From Vibrio litoralis DSM 17657 (GTDB lineage Bacteria > Pseudomonadota > Gammaproteobacteria > Enterobacterales > Vibrionaceae): a DNA stretch of 64,000 bases. The stretch lies in assembly GCF_000426765.1 (NCBI RefSeq), contig NZ_AUFZ01000017.1:186001-250000 (forward strand), read 5' to 3'. The notes beneath the pieces were generated by a model. The model did no database searches. It had not been told where the DNA came from and saw nothing but the letters and a program-made list of their open reading frames with translations. The translations under genes and the position numbers were made by a program. Position 1 is the first letter of the stretch. Each line of letters opens with the position of its first letter. Positions 38,646-47,111 of the stretch are shown here, one piece after another.

Positions 38646-38682
38646 AAAAAAGCCCCAATCATTTCTGATCAGGGCTTTCTTA
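38646..38682 (-). terminator. Terminator of pseudo-tRNA unit A
   Basis: On the minus strand GCCCTGATCA, loop GAAA and TGATTGGGGC pair along ten positions with two G-U pairs, followed by TTTTTT. Confidence 0.75.
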
Positions 38683-38684
38683 AT

Positions 38685-38773
38685 TGGGTGCGACACACGA
38701 GGTTCCCTGCTTTTATGGACTAGGCGTGACCTCAGCCTTGGCAAGGTTACGCCCTACCAATTGAACTGGCGTC
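38685..38773 (-). pseudogene. tRNA-Gly-derived pseudogene A
   Basis: It keeps the anticodon arm CCTTGCCAAGG and the 3' acceptor strand of the neighbouring tRNA-Gly(GCC). The 5' acceptor strand is changed to GACGCCA, which no longer pairs with it, and the T arm is replaced by a longer unrelated stretch (CCTAGTCCATAAAAGCAGGG). No cloverleaf can form. Confidence 0.75.
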
Positions 38774-38809
38774 ATTCAAAGATCTCGAAATTAGTAAACT
38801 TATAGATGT

Positions 38810-38844
38810 AAAAAAGCCCCAATCATTTCTGATCAGGGCTTTCT
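38810..38844 (-). terminator. Terminator of pseudo-tRNA unit B
   Basis: Same sequence as the unit A terminator: GCCCTGATCA/TGATTGGGGC stem with GAAA loop and T-run on the minus strand. Confidence 0.75.
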
Positions 38845-38848
38845 TATT

Positions 38849-38936
38849 TGGAGCGACACACGAGGTTCCCTGCTTTTATGGACTAGGCGTGACCTCAACC
38901 TTGGCAAGGTTACGCCTTACCAATTGAACTGGCGTC
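38849..38936 (-). pseudogene. tRNA-Gly-derived pseudogene B
   Basis: Almost identical to copy A: intact anticodon arm with GCC and 3' acceptor strand ending TCGCTCCA, but a mismatching 5' acceptor strand and a replaced T arm. The same T-arm replacement in both copies shows the pair arose by duplication after the change. Confidence 0.75.
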
Positions 38937-38979
38937 ATTCAAAGGTCCCGAACCTCGAAATTAGTAAACTTATAGATGT

Positions 38980-39014
38980 AAAAAAGCCCCGAGCATTTCT
39001 GAGCGGGGCTTTCT
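38980..39014 (-). terminator. Terminator of the tRNA operon
   Basis: On the minus strand GCCCCG and CGGGGC pair around a short inner loop (CTCAGAAATGCT), followed by TTTTTTAC. It lies directly after the last intact tRNA-Gly. Confidence 0.85.
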
Positions 39015-39018
39015 TATT

Positions 39019-39094
39019 TGGAGCGACACACGAGGTTCGAACTCGTGACCTCAACCTTGGCAAGGTTGCGCTCTACCAGCTGAGCTAGTGTCGC
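39019..39094 (-). tRNA. tRNA-Gly (GCC), second copy
   Basis: 76 bases with encoded CCA. Acceptor strands GCGACAC/GTGTCGC pair perfectly, the anticodon loop TTGCCAA gives GCC, and the T loop contains TTCGAAC. Identical to the copy at 39293. It is the last gene of the Cys-Gly-Leu-Gly operon. Confidence 0.97.
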
Positions 39095-39124
39095 ATTTGC
39101 TACATAAATGTAGACTTTAATAGA

Positions 39125-39211
39125 TGGTGCCCCGGGCCGGACTTGAACCGGCACAGCGCGAACGCCGAGGGATTTTAAATCCCTTGTGTCTACCAATTCC
39201 ACCACCAGGGC
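39125..39211 (-). tRNA. leuZ: tRNA-Leu (TAA)
   Basis: 87 bases with encoded CCA and a long variable arm (CTCGGCGTTCGCGCTG). The anticodon loop TTTAAAA gives TAA. It matches the E. coli leuZ position in the glyW-cysT-leuZ group downstream of pgsA. Confidence 0.97.
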
Positions 39212-39292
39212 ACGCAATTCTTTATTGCGATGCCTTAACTGAAAAGTTAGAACACCATCTGACACTGAACGTTCATTCAATATCGCAAAATT

Positions 39293-39368
39293 TGGAGCGA
39301 CACACGAGGTTCGAACTCGTGACCTCAACCTTGGCAAGGTTGCGCTCTACCAGCTGAGCTAGTGTCGC
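39293..39368 (-). tRNA. glyW: tRNA-Gly (GCC), first copy
   Basis: 76 bases, identical to the tRNA at 39019-39094, anticodon GCC, CCA encoded. Located between tRNA-Cys and tRNA-Leu. Confidence 0.97.
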
Positions 39369-39392
39369 TTTGTCTCAATTTAAGCAAGATTA

Positions 39393-39466
39393 TGGAGGCG
39401 CCTCCCGGAGTCGAACCGAGGTCCACGGATTTGCAATCCGCTGCATAGCCACTCTGCCAAGGCGCC
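39393..39466 (-). tRNA. cysT: tRNA-Cys (GCA)
   Basis: 74 bases with encoded CCA; GGCGCCT pairs with AGGCGCC and the anticodon loop TTGCAAA gives GCA. First gene of the tRNA operon after pgsA. Confidence 0.97.
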
Positions 39467-39528
39467 TTACCTTGCGAAGAACTTAACTCTTTCGAATTAC
39501 GTTGCGTTCCTCTTGAGTACGGGATGGC

Positions 39529-39556
39529 ATTTTACGGATTAAGCCAAGCACGTCAA
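39529..39556 (-). promoter_or_regulatory. Candidate promoter of the tRNA operon
   Basis: On the minus strand TTGACG (39551-39556) and TAAAAT (39529-39534) are 16 bases apart, followed by the GC-rich GCCATCCCG typical of stringently controlled stable-RNA promoters. The rest of 39467-39693 holds the palindrome CGATTTTTAAATCG (39568-39581) and no gene. Confidence 0.6.
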
Positions 39557-39693
39557 CACTATTTTTCGATTTTTAAATCGTTTGTCTATTTTGCAGTCAA
39601 AAACCGTTATATCGCACATTTTAACGTCTAATTTTGTCGATATTTCTGACAGAAAACTGAGAAAAAATCTCTTAGCTATTAGAAGCTAGAAGC

Positions 39694-39741
39694 AAAAAGC
39701 CCTACATAATCTTTTTTATAATGAAGAATATGCAGGGCTCT
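39694..39741 (-). terminator. Terminator of pgsA
   Basis: On the minus strand AGCCCTGCATA and TATGTAGGGCT form a stem over a roughly 20-base loop, followed by TTTTGC. Confidence 0.7.
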
Positions 39742-39767
39742 GGTAATTCAGCTTTCAATTGACTTAA

Positions 39768-40325
39768 TTAATCACTTTCACTAGCCAGTAGATCTCCTTT
39801 GGCGGCTTTCAAGTATTGATACATCGACCAATATGTCAGAGCGGTTGCTATGTATAAAGTAATATAACCTAGCCATACCATCCAATCATCATAACGCCAG
39901 ATCAGTACCCACAAGGCAAACATTTGTGACAGTGTCTTCCATTTGCCAATCCAAGAAACCGCAACGCTCGCACGCTTGCCAATTTCGGCCATCCACTCAC
40001 GTAAGGCTGAAATAATAATTTCACGAGCTATCATAGTCGCTGCCGGAATGGTAATCCAAATAGAGTGATAATGTTCTGTAATTAAAATGAGTGCTGCGGC
40101 AACCATTACTTTATCGGCAACAGGATCTAAAAAAGCACCAAAACGAGACGTTTGACCTAATTTTCTTGCTAGCACCCCATCAAGCCAATCGGTAACCCCT
40201 GCAATCCAAAATATTATGGCAGCTGCAAAAGGCGACCATGAATAAGGCAGATAGAAAACGGCAACGAAAACAGGGATTAACGCAAGTCGAAGTAAAGTTA
40301 AAATATTTGGTATTGTAAATCGCAT
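39768..40325 (-). CDS. pgsA: CDP-diacylglycerol--glycerol-3-phosphate 3-phosphatidyltransferase
   Basis: A 185-residue membrane enzyme that commits CDP-diacylglycerol to phosphatidylglycerol. The CDP-alcohol phosphotransferase motif reads [20 protein letters not shown] followed by LDPVADK, with all catalytic Asp residues. Four or more membrane helices flank it. It follows uvrC on the same strand, as in E. coli, and precedes the tRNA operon. Confidence 0.97.
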   Translation of the reverse strand: MRFTIPNILTLLRLALIPVFVAVFYLPYSWSPFAAAIIFWIAGVTDWLDGVLARKLGQTSRFGAFLDPVADKVMVAAALILITEHYHSIWITIPAATMIAREIIISALREWMAEIGKRASVAVSWIGKWKTLSQMFALWVLIWRYDDWMVWLGYITLYIATALTYWSMYQYLKAAKGDLLASESD

Positions 40326-40370
40326 AATTACGTCTCTTGGAGAGTGCGGCTTAATGTTGCGTTAAAACGT

Positions 40371-42218
40371 CTAGGGTTTCAATGCTTCATGGATGATTTC
40401 TGCCAAAGATTTGCTGATCCCAGGAACTTTGGCTATTTCTTCTACAGTTGCTCGTTTTAATTCTTGTATACCACCCATATATTTCAGTAAAGCTTGGCGG
40501 CGTTTCGGGCCTACGCCTTCAATACCTTCTAAAGTACTGGTTCTTCGGGTCTTGGCTCTTTTCGCACGGTGACCACTGATCGCATGATTATGGCTTTCAT
40601 CACGAATATGCTGAATCAAATGCAATGCTGGTGCGTCACTCGGCAAATTGAACTCTTCACCGGTAACTTTAATTAACGTTTCTAAACCGGGCTTTCTGGT
40701 GACACCTTTGGCGATACCAATTAGTTCTGGTTTTTTCGGCCAGTCTTGCCAATGTTTTTGGATTATCTCATAAGCACGGTTAAGTTGTCCCTTACCACCG
40801 TCAATAAAAATCACATCCGGTATCTTTTCGGCATATATTTCATCAGTATATTGTTGTTTAGAATAACGACGCTCTAATACCTGCCCCATCGCGGCATAAT
40901 CATCACCGCCCGTGATACCGTCAATATTGTAGCGACGGTACTCTTGTTTAACCGGACCTTCACGGTTAAAAACCACACAAGAAGCGATAGTGCTTTCACC
41001 CATGGTATGACTGATATCGAAACATTCCATGCGCTCAATACGTTCCATACCAAACTCAGCTTCTAACTCTTTAACTCGCTGATTCACAGTCATTTTATGA
41101 CTAATCTTCGACGTTAACGCACTGCGAGCATTGGTGTTGGCCAAATTAAGGTAACGACCTCGGATCCCTCTAGGGCTGACATGGAATGTAACTTTACGGC
41201 CAGCAATTTCGGTTAATGCGGCTTGTAATGGGCTTTCATCATCGAATAGATCAACGTTATAAGTAATGCGATTTGGAATAGTCGACGCTTCATTATGACT
41301 TAAATAATACTGATTCAAGAAGCTCGAAAATACTTCGTGGTCATCGGTATTATTAGGAATTTTAGGAAAGTGACTGCGGCTACCCAGCACTTTACCTTGC
41401 CTGATCATTAAAATATGAACGCAAGCTAGGCCATTTTCTTTGGCAAAGCCAATCACATCCATATCTTCTGCGCTGTCATTGGATACTGATTGTTGCTCTT
41501 GCACACGACGTATCGCTTGAATTTGATCGCGATACTTAGCCGCTTTTTCAAACGCTAACGCTTGGCTTGCCTCGTCCATTCTTTGAATTAAAGCATTCAA
41601 CACCAGGTCATCTTTGCCTTGTAAGAATAACCGAACATAGTTGACACTTTCCGCATATTCTTCATCACTAATCAGACCTTTAACACACGGGCCTGAACAG
41701 CGTTCAATTTGATACATCAAACATGGCCTAGTGCGATTGGCATAAATGCTGTCTTCACATTGGCGAACCGGGATGATTTTTTGTAATAGATGAAGCGTTT
41801 CTCGTACTGCCCCTGCATCAGGATAAGGGCCGAAATACTCCCCTTTCCTTTTCTTTGCGCCACGATGATAGGCAAGACGAGGATGCTTGTGTTTGGTAAT
41901 TAAAATATAGGGGTAAGATTTATCATCCCTTAATAGCACATTGTATTTAGGAAGATATTGCTTGATGTAGTTGTGCTCTAAAATTAAGGCTTCGGTTTCG
42001 GTGTGCGTCACCGTGACATCAATTTTGGCAATATGACTAACTAGAGCCTTGGTTTTTTCGTTATCTAGATTCTTACGAAAGTAACTGGAAAGACGTTTGA
42101 ATAGATTTTTTGCCTTACCAACATAAATAACGTCAGCCTCGGCGTTATACATACGATAAACGCCAGACTGTTCAGAAACTGTCGATAGAAAAGAAGCAGG
42201 ATCAAACGAATTTGGCAC
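40371..42218 (-). CDS. uvrC: Excinuclease ABC subunit C
   Basis: A 615-residue nucleotide-excision repair nuclease. The GIY-YIG domain is at residues 14-95 ([20 protein letters not shown]), Cys residues RCSGPCVKG near 170 fit the iron-sulfur-type cluster of UvrC, the UvrB-interacting region is near 205-240, the RNase H-like nuclease domain contains [10 protein letters not shown] and FIDGGKGQL, and tandem helix-hairpin-helix motifs end the protein. It starts with GTG overlapping the uvrY stop (TAGTG), indicating translational coupling. Confidence 0.97.
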   Translation of the reverse strand: MPNSFDPASFLSTVSEQSGVYRMYNAEADVIYVGKAKNLFKRLSSYFRKNLDNEKTKALVSHIAKIDVTVTHTETEALILEHNYIKQYLPKYNVLLRDDKSYPYILITKHKHPRLAYHRGAKKRKGEYFGPYPDAGAVRETLHLLQKIIPVRQCEDSIYANRTRPCLMYQIERCSGPCVKGLISDEEYAESVNYVRLFLQGKDDLVLNALIQRMDEASQALAFEKAAKYRDQIQAIRRVQEQQSVSNDSAEDMDVIGFAKENGLACVHILMIRQGKVLGSRSHFPKIPNNTDDHEVFSSFLNQYYLSHNEASTIPNRITYNVDLFDDESPLQAALTEIAGRKVTFHVSPRGIRGRYLNLANTNARSALTSKISHKMTVNQRVKELEAEFGMERIERMECFDISHTMGESTIASCVVFNREGPVKQEYRRYNIDGITGGDDYAAMGQVLERRYSKQQYTDEIYAEKIPDVIFIDGGKGQLNRAYEIIQKHWQDWPKKPELIGIAKGVTRKPGLETLIKVTGEEFNLPSDAPALHLIQHIRDESHNHAISGHRAKRAKTRRTSTLEGIEGVGPKRRQALLKYMGGIQELKRATVEEIAKVPGISKSLAEIIHEALKP

Positions 42219-42862
42219 TACAGAGTCTCTGTATTTATCATGCCATAACGGATTGCGAGATGGGTTAACTCTACGTCACCACTAATATCAAGCTTGCTAA
42301 ACAGGCGGTAGCGATAGCTATTTACTGTCTTAGGGCTAAGATTAAGCTGCTCGGATATATCCGTTACTTTTTGTCCTTTGGTGATCATCATCATGATCTG
42401 TAGCTCACGTTCAGATAGCTCTTTAAATGGATTATCTGAAGGTGCTGAAAATTGACTCAATGCCATCTGTTGCGCGATTTCAGGTGAAATATAACGCTGA
42501 CCGCTGTTGACCATTCTAATCGCATTGACCATTTCATCTGGCGCAGCACCTTTAGTTAGATAACCAGCAGCACCTGCTTGCATGACTTTGGTTGGAAATG
42601 GATTTTCAGTATGTATTGTTAGAACAATGATTTTAATATCAGGATTAAAACGTAAAATTTTCTTGGTGGCTTCAAGGCCGCCAATACCTGGCATATTCAT
42701 ATCCATCAAAATAACGTCCGCGTGATTAGCACGGCACCATTTTACAGAATTCTCACCACTGTCAGCTTCCCCTACTACTTTCATTCCACGGACGTCTTCA
42801 ATTATACGTCGAATCCCTGTGCGAACCAGTTCGTGATCATCTACAAGGAAAACATTTATCAC
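42218..42862 (-). CDS. uvrY: Response regulator UvrY/VarA (GacA family)
   Basis: A 214-residue regulator. The receiver domain has [18 protein letters not shown] at the start, the phospho-Asp in [13 protein letters not shown] and Lys in [11 protein letters not shown] LuxR-type helix-turn-helix follows ([33 protein letters not shown]). The gene is linked to uvrC as in E. coli and V. cholerae varA. In those species it is phosphorylated by BarA/VarS and activates CsrB-type small RNAs. No such RNA is evident here. Confidence 0.96.
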   Translation of the reverse strand: MINVFLVDDHELVRTGIRRIIEDVRGMKVVGEADSGENSVKWCRANHADVILMDMNMPGIGGLEATKKILRFNPDIKIIVLTIHTENPFPTKVMQAGAAGYLTKGAAPDEMVNAIRMVNSGQRYISPEIAQQMALSQFSAPSDNPFKELSERELQIMMMITKGQKVTDISEQLNLSPKTVNSYRYRLFSKLDISGDVELTHLAIRYGMINTETL

Positions 42863-43236
42863 TCTTGTATCTCCACACTTGGATTATCGCTAAACTAACG
42901 AGATTATTAATCGTTAGTCACTACATTCTAACTTATTTGCCGCCACAAAATGAGTGCTAATATCAGAATCCGTACTGTTTTGTGACCAACCCACAATAAA
43001 TATAATCATCTATGTGAGTAGGTTGTATAAACCTACATCTAGTAAGCTTTATAAAATCAAGTAATTACAGATGCATTATTAATGGTTTGATTAAGAATGC
43101 AAGGTCGGAATAGAAATTTTATTTTACCACTTTGAGTATATACCTAAACTTTCAATCGAGATTGGTTGAAAACTCGCATCATTATCAATCAGTTTGTTAT
43201 CATATTCCCCTTAAACAACTCTGGATATATTTTCAC
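42863..43236. other. Intergenic region between uvrY and polB
   Basis: Divergent promoter region. The only distinct feature is a perfect inverted repeat GTAGGTT/AACCTAC with a 5-base loop at 43018-43036. No LexA box (CTGT-N8-ACAG) was found, although polB is SOS-controlled in E. coli. An open frame extends upstream of polB from 43132 but shows no resemblance to PolB. Confidence 0.45.
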
Positions 43237-45642
43237 TTGAATGGTTCATCAGACATCAATACCTCCAATATCGACCAAGGCTTTGTGCTGACACGACAAG
43301 CTCGTGATTTACACCATTCTGGCTCCCAGACGCAAATTGAACTTTGGGTCGCGACCGATAACGGACCAACCCAATTATTAATTGCCGCCGAGCGTAGTGT
43401 GTTTTTCGTTTTACAAGAACACCAACAGACCGTTAGTAATGTATTAAAACAGCAACATATCCCCTTTGAAATTCAACCAGTTGCACTCAAAACTTTTAGC
43501 CAGCAACCGGTTTGTGCTTGTTACTTTGACAATATTCAATTAGCCAACCAAGCTAAAAACATTTTAGCTCAATCGAATATCGACTGCTTTGAAGATGATA
43601 TCCGCCTGACTGACCGCTACTTAATGGAACGATTTATCCGCGGAGGCATTCAATTTACCGGTCAGTTTTCACAGCAGAAGCATTATAAGAAAGTCACACA
43701 AGCTCGCTGTAAATCGGTATTCTACCAGCCTAATCTCACAGTGGTTTCTTTAGATCTCGAATGTTCAGAAAAAGGCATCTTGTATTCGGTTGGTCTCGAT
43801 TCAAAAATGGATAGTCGAGTCATCATGATTGGTTCGCCACAAAAGTATGACGCAGAAATTAACATTCAGTGGGTAGAAAACGAATATACCCTCTTAACCG
43901 CCTTAGTCGATTGGTTTGAACAATTTGATCCCGATATCATCATTGGGTGGAATGTGATTGATTTTGACTGTCGATTATTAGCCAAGCGAGCAGAATGGCA
44001 TAAACTGCCGCTGAAACTAGGCCGAGCGCAACAAAAGTTGTATTTCAGACAATCCAATAATACTCAGCAAGGTTTTGTTTCTATTCCGGGCCGGGTGGTT
44101 TTAGATGGCATCGACACCTTAAAAACCGCGACCTATCACTTTAATTCGTGGGCGTTAGAATCTGTGGCTCAAAGCCTACTCGGGGAAGGAAAAATCATCC
44201 ATGATCCGTTTAATCGTATGGATGAAATCAATCGCCAATTCCGCGAAGATAAAATTTCTCTTGCCACTTATAACCTGCAAGATTGCCGTCTAGTCACGCG
44301 CATTTTTGAGCAAACTCATTTACTGCAATTTGCTATTGAACGCTCACGATTAACCGGTGTAGAGCTCGATCGTATTGGTGGTTCAGTTGCCGCCTTTACC
44401 AATTTGTATTTACCACAATTGCATCGCGCCGGTTATATCGCGCCAAATCTTCACTCTGAAAACTGGTTCGCAAGTCCTGGTGGTTACGTGATGGATTCCG
44501 ATCCCGGACTCTACCATTCTGTACTAGTACTCGATTTCAAGTCACTCTACCCTTCAATTATTCGTACCTTTCTGATTGATCCTATGGGGCTAGTTGAAGG
44601 ATTAAAACTTGAAATAGGCCAAGAAGATAATCAAGCCGTCGCCGGATTTCGCGGTGGGCAATTTCACCGTAGCAAACACTTTTTACCTAACATGATTGAA
44701 GCATTGTGGGCGGCGCGAGATGTCGCCAAGAAAAATAATGAAGCGGCCTTTTCGCAAGCCATTAAGATCATCATGAATTCATTTTACGGCGTACTCGGCT
44801 CTTCTGGTTGTCGTTTCTTTGATACTCGGCTGGCCTCTTCTATTACCATGCGTGGCCATGAGATCATGAAGCAAACCCGAGTATTAATCGAAGAAAAAGG
44901 TTACCAAGTAATTTATGGCGATACTGACTCTTTGTTTGTCTCTTTAATTGAGCCCCACAACCAGCAACAAGCCGATCAAATTGGCCAAAAACTGATTAAA
45001 GAAATTAACTTGTGGTGGCAGCAACATATTAACGAAGAATTTAACCTGCAATCGGCACTAGAGCTTGAGTACGAAACCCATTATCAACGATTTTTAATGC
45101 CTACCATTCGCGGATCTGAAACCGGTTCGAAAAAACGCTATTGCGGTCTTATCAATACCGATGGAAAAGAAAAGATGGTGTTCAAAGGATTAGAAAGTGC
45201 TCGCACTGACTGGACACCACTGTCACATCACTTCCAACACAAACTGTATTCGATGATCTTCCATGACGAAGACCCGCAAGCCTTTATTCGCCAATATGTT
45301 GAAGATACGCAAAATGGAGTTTATGACTGTGATCTTGTCTACCAAAAGCGCCTACGTCGAAAACTCAGTGAATATCAGAAAAATATTCCACCACAAGTCA
45401 GAGCGGCGCGTTTAGCCGACGAAAAGAATGCACGCCGAGGACGTCCTTTGCAGTATCAAAATAAAGGGAGAATAGAATATCTGTTTACGCTCAATGGCCC
45501 AGAGCCTAAAGATTATTTAGAAAGCCCTATCGACTATCAACACTATATTGATAAACAGATTAAACCGGTTGCCGATGCGATTTTGCCTTTTATCGGCTTA
45601 GACTTTGAATCAATTATAGCACCACAAATTGGTCTATTTTAA
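43237..45642 (+). CDS. polB: DNA polymerase II
   Basis: A family B DNA polymerase of about 801 residues. The exonuclease domain has VVSLDLECSEKG, and IIGWNVIDFDCRLL and YNLQDCRLVTRIFEQ complete the DEDD set. Polymerase motifs follow: LVLDFKSLYPSIIRTF (A), KIIMNSFYGVLGSSGCRFFD (B) and VIYGDTDSLFVS (C). It restarts stalled forks and bypasses lesions. The start is uncertain: E. coli PolB aligns from about DQGFVLTRQARD, and no ATG is available there. The in-frame TTG at 43237 is the best choice; a TTG at 43132 lacks a ribosome site and homology. Confidence 0.93.
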   Translation: MNGSSDINTSNIDQGFVLTRQARDLHHSGSQTQIELWVATDNGPTQLLIAAERSVFFVLQEHQQTVSNVLKQQHIPFEIQPVALKTFSQQPVCACYFDNIQLANQAKNILAQSNIDCFEDDIRLTDRYLMERFIRGGIQFTGQFSQQKHYKKVTQARCKSVFYQPNLTVVSLDLECSEKGILYSVGLDSKMDSRVIMIGSPQKYDAEINIQWVENEYTLLTALVDWFEQFDPDIIIGWNVIDFDCRLLAKRAEWHKLPLKLGRAQQKLYFRQSNNTQQGFVSIPGRVVLDGIDTLKTATYHFNSWALESVAQSLLGEGKIIHDPFNRMDEINRQFREDKISLATYNLQDCRLVTRIFEQTHLLQFAIERSRLTGVELDRIGGSVAAFTNLYLPQLHRAGYIAPNLHSENWFASPGGYVMDSDPGLYHSVLVLDFKSLYPSIIRTFLIDPMGLVEGLKLEIGQEDNQAVAGFRGGQFHRSKHFLPNMIEALWAARDVAKKNNEAAFSQAIKIIMNSFYGVLGSSGCRFFDTRLASSITMRGHEIMKQTRVLIEEKGYQVIYGDTDSLFVSLIEPHNQQQADQIGQKLIKEINLWWQQHINEEFNLQSALELEYETHYQRFLMPTIRGSETGSKKRYCGLINTDGKEKMVFKGLESARTDWTPLSHHFQHKLYSMIFHDEDPQAFIRQYVEDTQNGVYDCDLVYQKRLRRKLSEYQKNIPPQVRAARLADEKNARRGRPLQYQNKGRIEYLFTLNGPEPKDYLESPIDYQHYIDKQIKPVADAILPFIGLDFESIIAPQIGLF

Positions 45643-45644
45643 TA

Positions 45645-45773
45645 TGCACCCTTCGTACTTGAAGCTCCAGCTTTGTTGACGACGCTCATTCACCCCAATC
45701 ATTTAGACAAGCTAAACTCATGGAGCTTCATTCACTTGTCGCCTCACTGCAACCCCAATTACTTTGGGTATAA
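45645..45773. repeat. Vibrio ERIC-like palindromic repeat
   Basis: About 129 bases between polB and efpL. The ends ACCCTTCGTACTTGAAGCTC and CCCAATTACTTTGGGTATAA are the two halves typical of Vibrio ERIC-like sequences; the centre includes GGAGCTTCATTCACTTGTCG. Such repeats are transcribed as hairpins. Confidence 0.75.
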
Positions 45774-45886
45774 GCTAAACTAATAATTATTTTTGGTATT
45801 AGATTAAGATCGTGATATTTTCTCGCTCAAACATACTTTCAAACACAAGAGCCTCTGTGCTTCTTAGATTTAACTCAGGAAAAATC

Positions 45887-46456
45887 ATGCCTAAAGCTAG
45901 TGATATTAAAAAAAATGCCGTTGTAGAACTAAACGGTCGTGTATTCTCTGTACGTGAGATCAGTAAATTAACGCCAAGTGGCCGTGCAGGTGCAAGTCTG
46001 TACCGTATGCGTATGTACGATGTAGCAACTGGTGCTAAATCAGATGAAAGCTTCAAAGCTGATGAGATTCTAACTCTGGCTGACTTTAGCCGTCACAGCG
46101 TAATGTTCTCGTACATTGATGGTGATGAGTATGTGTTCATGGATAATGAAGACTACACGCCTTATCACTTCAATAAAGAAACAATTGAAGACGAAGCCTT
46201 ATTCTTTAACGAAGATACTCAAGGTTTAAGCGTTGTGATCGTAAACGATAAGCCTGTAGCGGTTGAGCTTCCTTCAAGTGTTGAACTAGAAATCGTCGAG
46301 ACATCACCTTCGATTAAAGGCGCATCAGCAAGTGCTCGTACTAAACCTGCAACACTATCGACTGGCCTTGTTGTTCAAGTACCTGAATACATTTCAAGTG
46401 GCGACAAAATTAAGGTTAACACCGCTGAACGTAAGTTCATGGGCCGTGCTGACTAA
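45887..46456 (+). CDS. efpL: Elongation factor P-like protein EfpL (YeiP)
   Basis: A 189-residue three-domain paralogue of EF-P that relieves ribosome stalling at proline and some other motifs. The KOW-like N-domain carries the extended tip loop [19 protein letters not shown] with Arg in place of the modified Lys of EF-P. The OB domains follow ([37 protein letters not shown]). The ATG at 45887 follows CAGGA; an upstream in-frame start at 45812 lies outside the family alignment. Confidence 0.93.
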   Translation: MPKASDIKKNAVVELNGRVFSVREISKLTPSGRAGASLYRMRMYDVATGAKSDESFKADEILTLADFSRHSVMFSYIDGDEYVFMDNEDYTPYHFNKETIEDEALFFNEDTQGLSVVIVNDKPVAVELPSSVELEIVETSPSIKGASASARTKPATLSTGLVVQVPEYISSGDKIKVNTAERKFMGRAD

Positions 46457-46536
46457 GCACTAAAAAATAAAAGCGATCACTTACGATAGATTACTCGCTT
46501 TTATAAACACACCAATCAAGTATATTTAAGGCAATA

Positions 46537-46857
46537 ATGACAGATTTAATCTCTTACGATGACGTAATCGAAGTCGGCTATGACATTTTTTTAGAAATGG
46601 CACCAGACAACCTAGAAGCGGCAGATGTCATCTTATTCACGATGCAATTTGAAGAGCGTGGCGCAGCTGAAGTAGTCGAAACAGGTGATGACTGGGCTCA
46701 ACACGTTGGCTTTGAGGTTGATAAAGAGACTTACGCGGAAGTAAAAGTAGGATTGGTCAATGAGGCCGATGATGCTTTGGATGATGTGTTTGCTCGCATG
46801 CTAATTAGCCGCGACCCTGACAATAAGTTTTGCCATATTTTGTGGAAAAGGGATTAA
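46537..46857 (+). CDS. DUF440/HI1450 double-stranded DNA mimic protein
   Basis: A 106-residue acidic protein, rich in Asp and Glu throughout. VIEVGYDIFLEMAPDNLEAADV and the C-terminal RDPDNKFCHILWKRD match the HI1450/YciU family, whose charged surface mimics DNA and binds HU-like proteins. It lies 80 bases after efpL on the same strand and ends in a strong terminator. Confidence 0.93.
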   Translation: MTDLISYDDVIEVGYDIFLEMAPDNLEAADVILFTMQFEERGAAEVVETGDDWAQHVGFEVDKETYAEVKVGLVNEADDALDDVFARMLISRDPDNKFCHILWKRD

Positions 46858-46883
46858 TACTCCCATTTCCATAAGCGCATAAC

Positions 46884-46924
46884 CAAAAAAAGGGCCCATC
46901 AAGTAATTTGATGGGCCCTTTTAG
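46884..46924 (+). terminator. Terminator of the DUF440 gene
   Basis: AAGGGCCCATCAA and TTTGATGGGCCCTT form a stem of about 13 bp with loop GTAA, flanked by an A-run and followed by TTTTAG. Confidence 0.9.
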
Positions 46925-46945
46925 TATCCGTAATCAGTATTTCAA

Positions 46946-47111
46946 TTATACCAATCAAATTAATTAGGTGATCAGAAATTGCGAAGGAAAAAGCCTTGAG
47001 AACAAGGCATAAATTTTCGATAAGTAGTTGTTCTACAATCAAAATTTATAACGCAGTTATCGAGGCTTTTCACAAGCAATAATGAGCAGATAATTAGTGC
47101 GATTGGTATTA
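46946..47111. repeat. MITE-like element with TATACCAATC ends
   Basis: About 166 bases. The left end at 46946-46965 and the right end at 47092-47111 are inverted copies agreeing at about 16 of 20 positions. The interior carries smaller palindromes and no gene. The right end contains the stop codon of rluB (TAA at 47109-47111). Confidence 0.75.

Larger units (their letters stand above)
38646..38979 (-). repeat. Two tandem pseudo-tRNA/terminator units
   Basis: Units starting at 38646 and 38810 are near-identical (periods 164 and 170 bases to the next real copy at 38980). Each holds a terminator, a tRNA-Gly-derived segment and the spacer GAAATTAGTAAACTTATAGA. The array continues into the intact tRNA-Gly at 39019. 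Confidence 0.8.

Noticed and set aside
38620..38805. Plus-strand open frame of 61 codons
   Set aside because: It runs antisense through a terminator and the pseudo-tRNA-Gly A; no ribosome site and no protein-like composition.
39014..39357. Long open frames on both strands across 39014-39357
   Set aside because: They cover intact tRNA genes; the translated products match only commonly mis-annotated tRNA antisense proteins.
42863..43131. Search for a LexA box before polB
   Set aside because: No CTGT-N8-ACAG was found; CTGTTTTGTGAC at about 42976 lacks the second half.
43132..43236. Upstream extension of PolB
   Set aside because: No similarity to PolB and no ribosome site before the TTG at 43132; kept only as an alternative.
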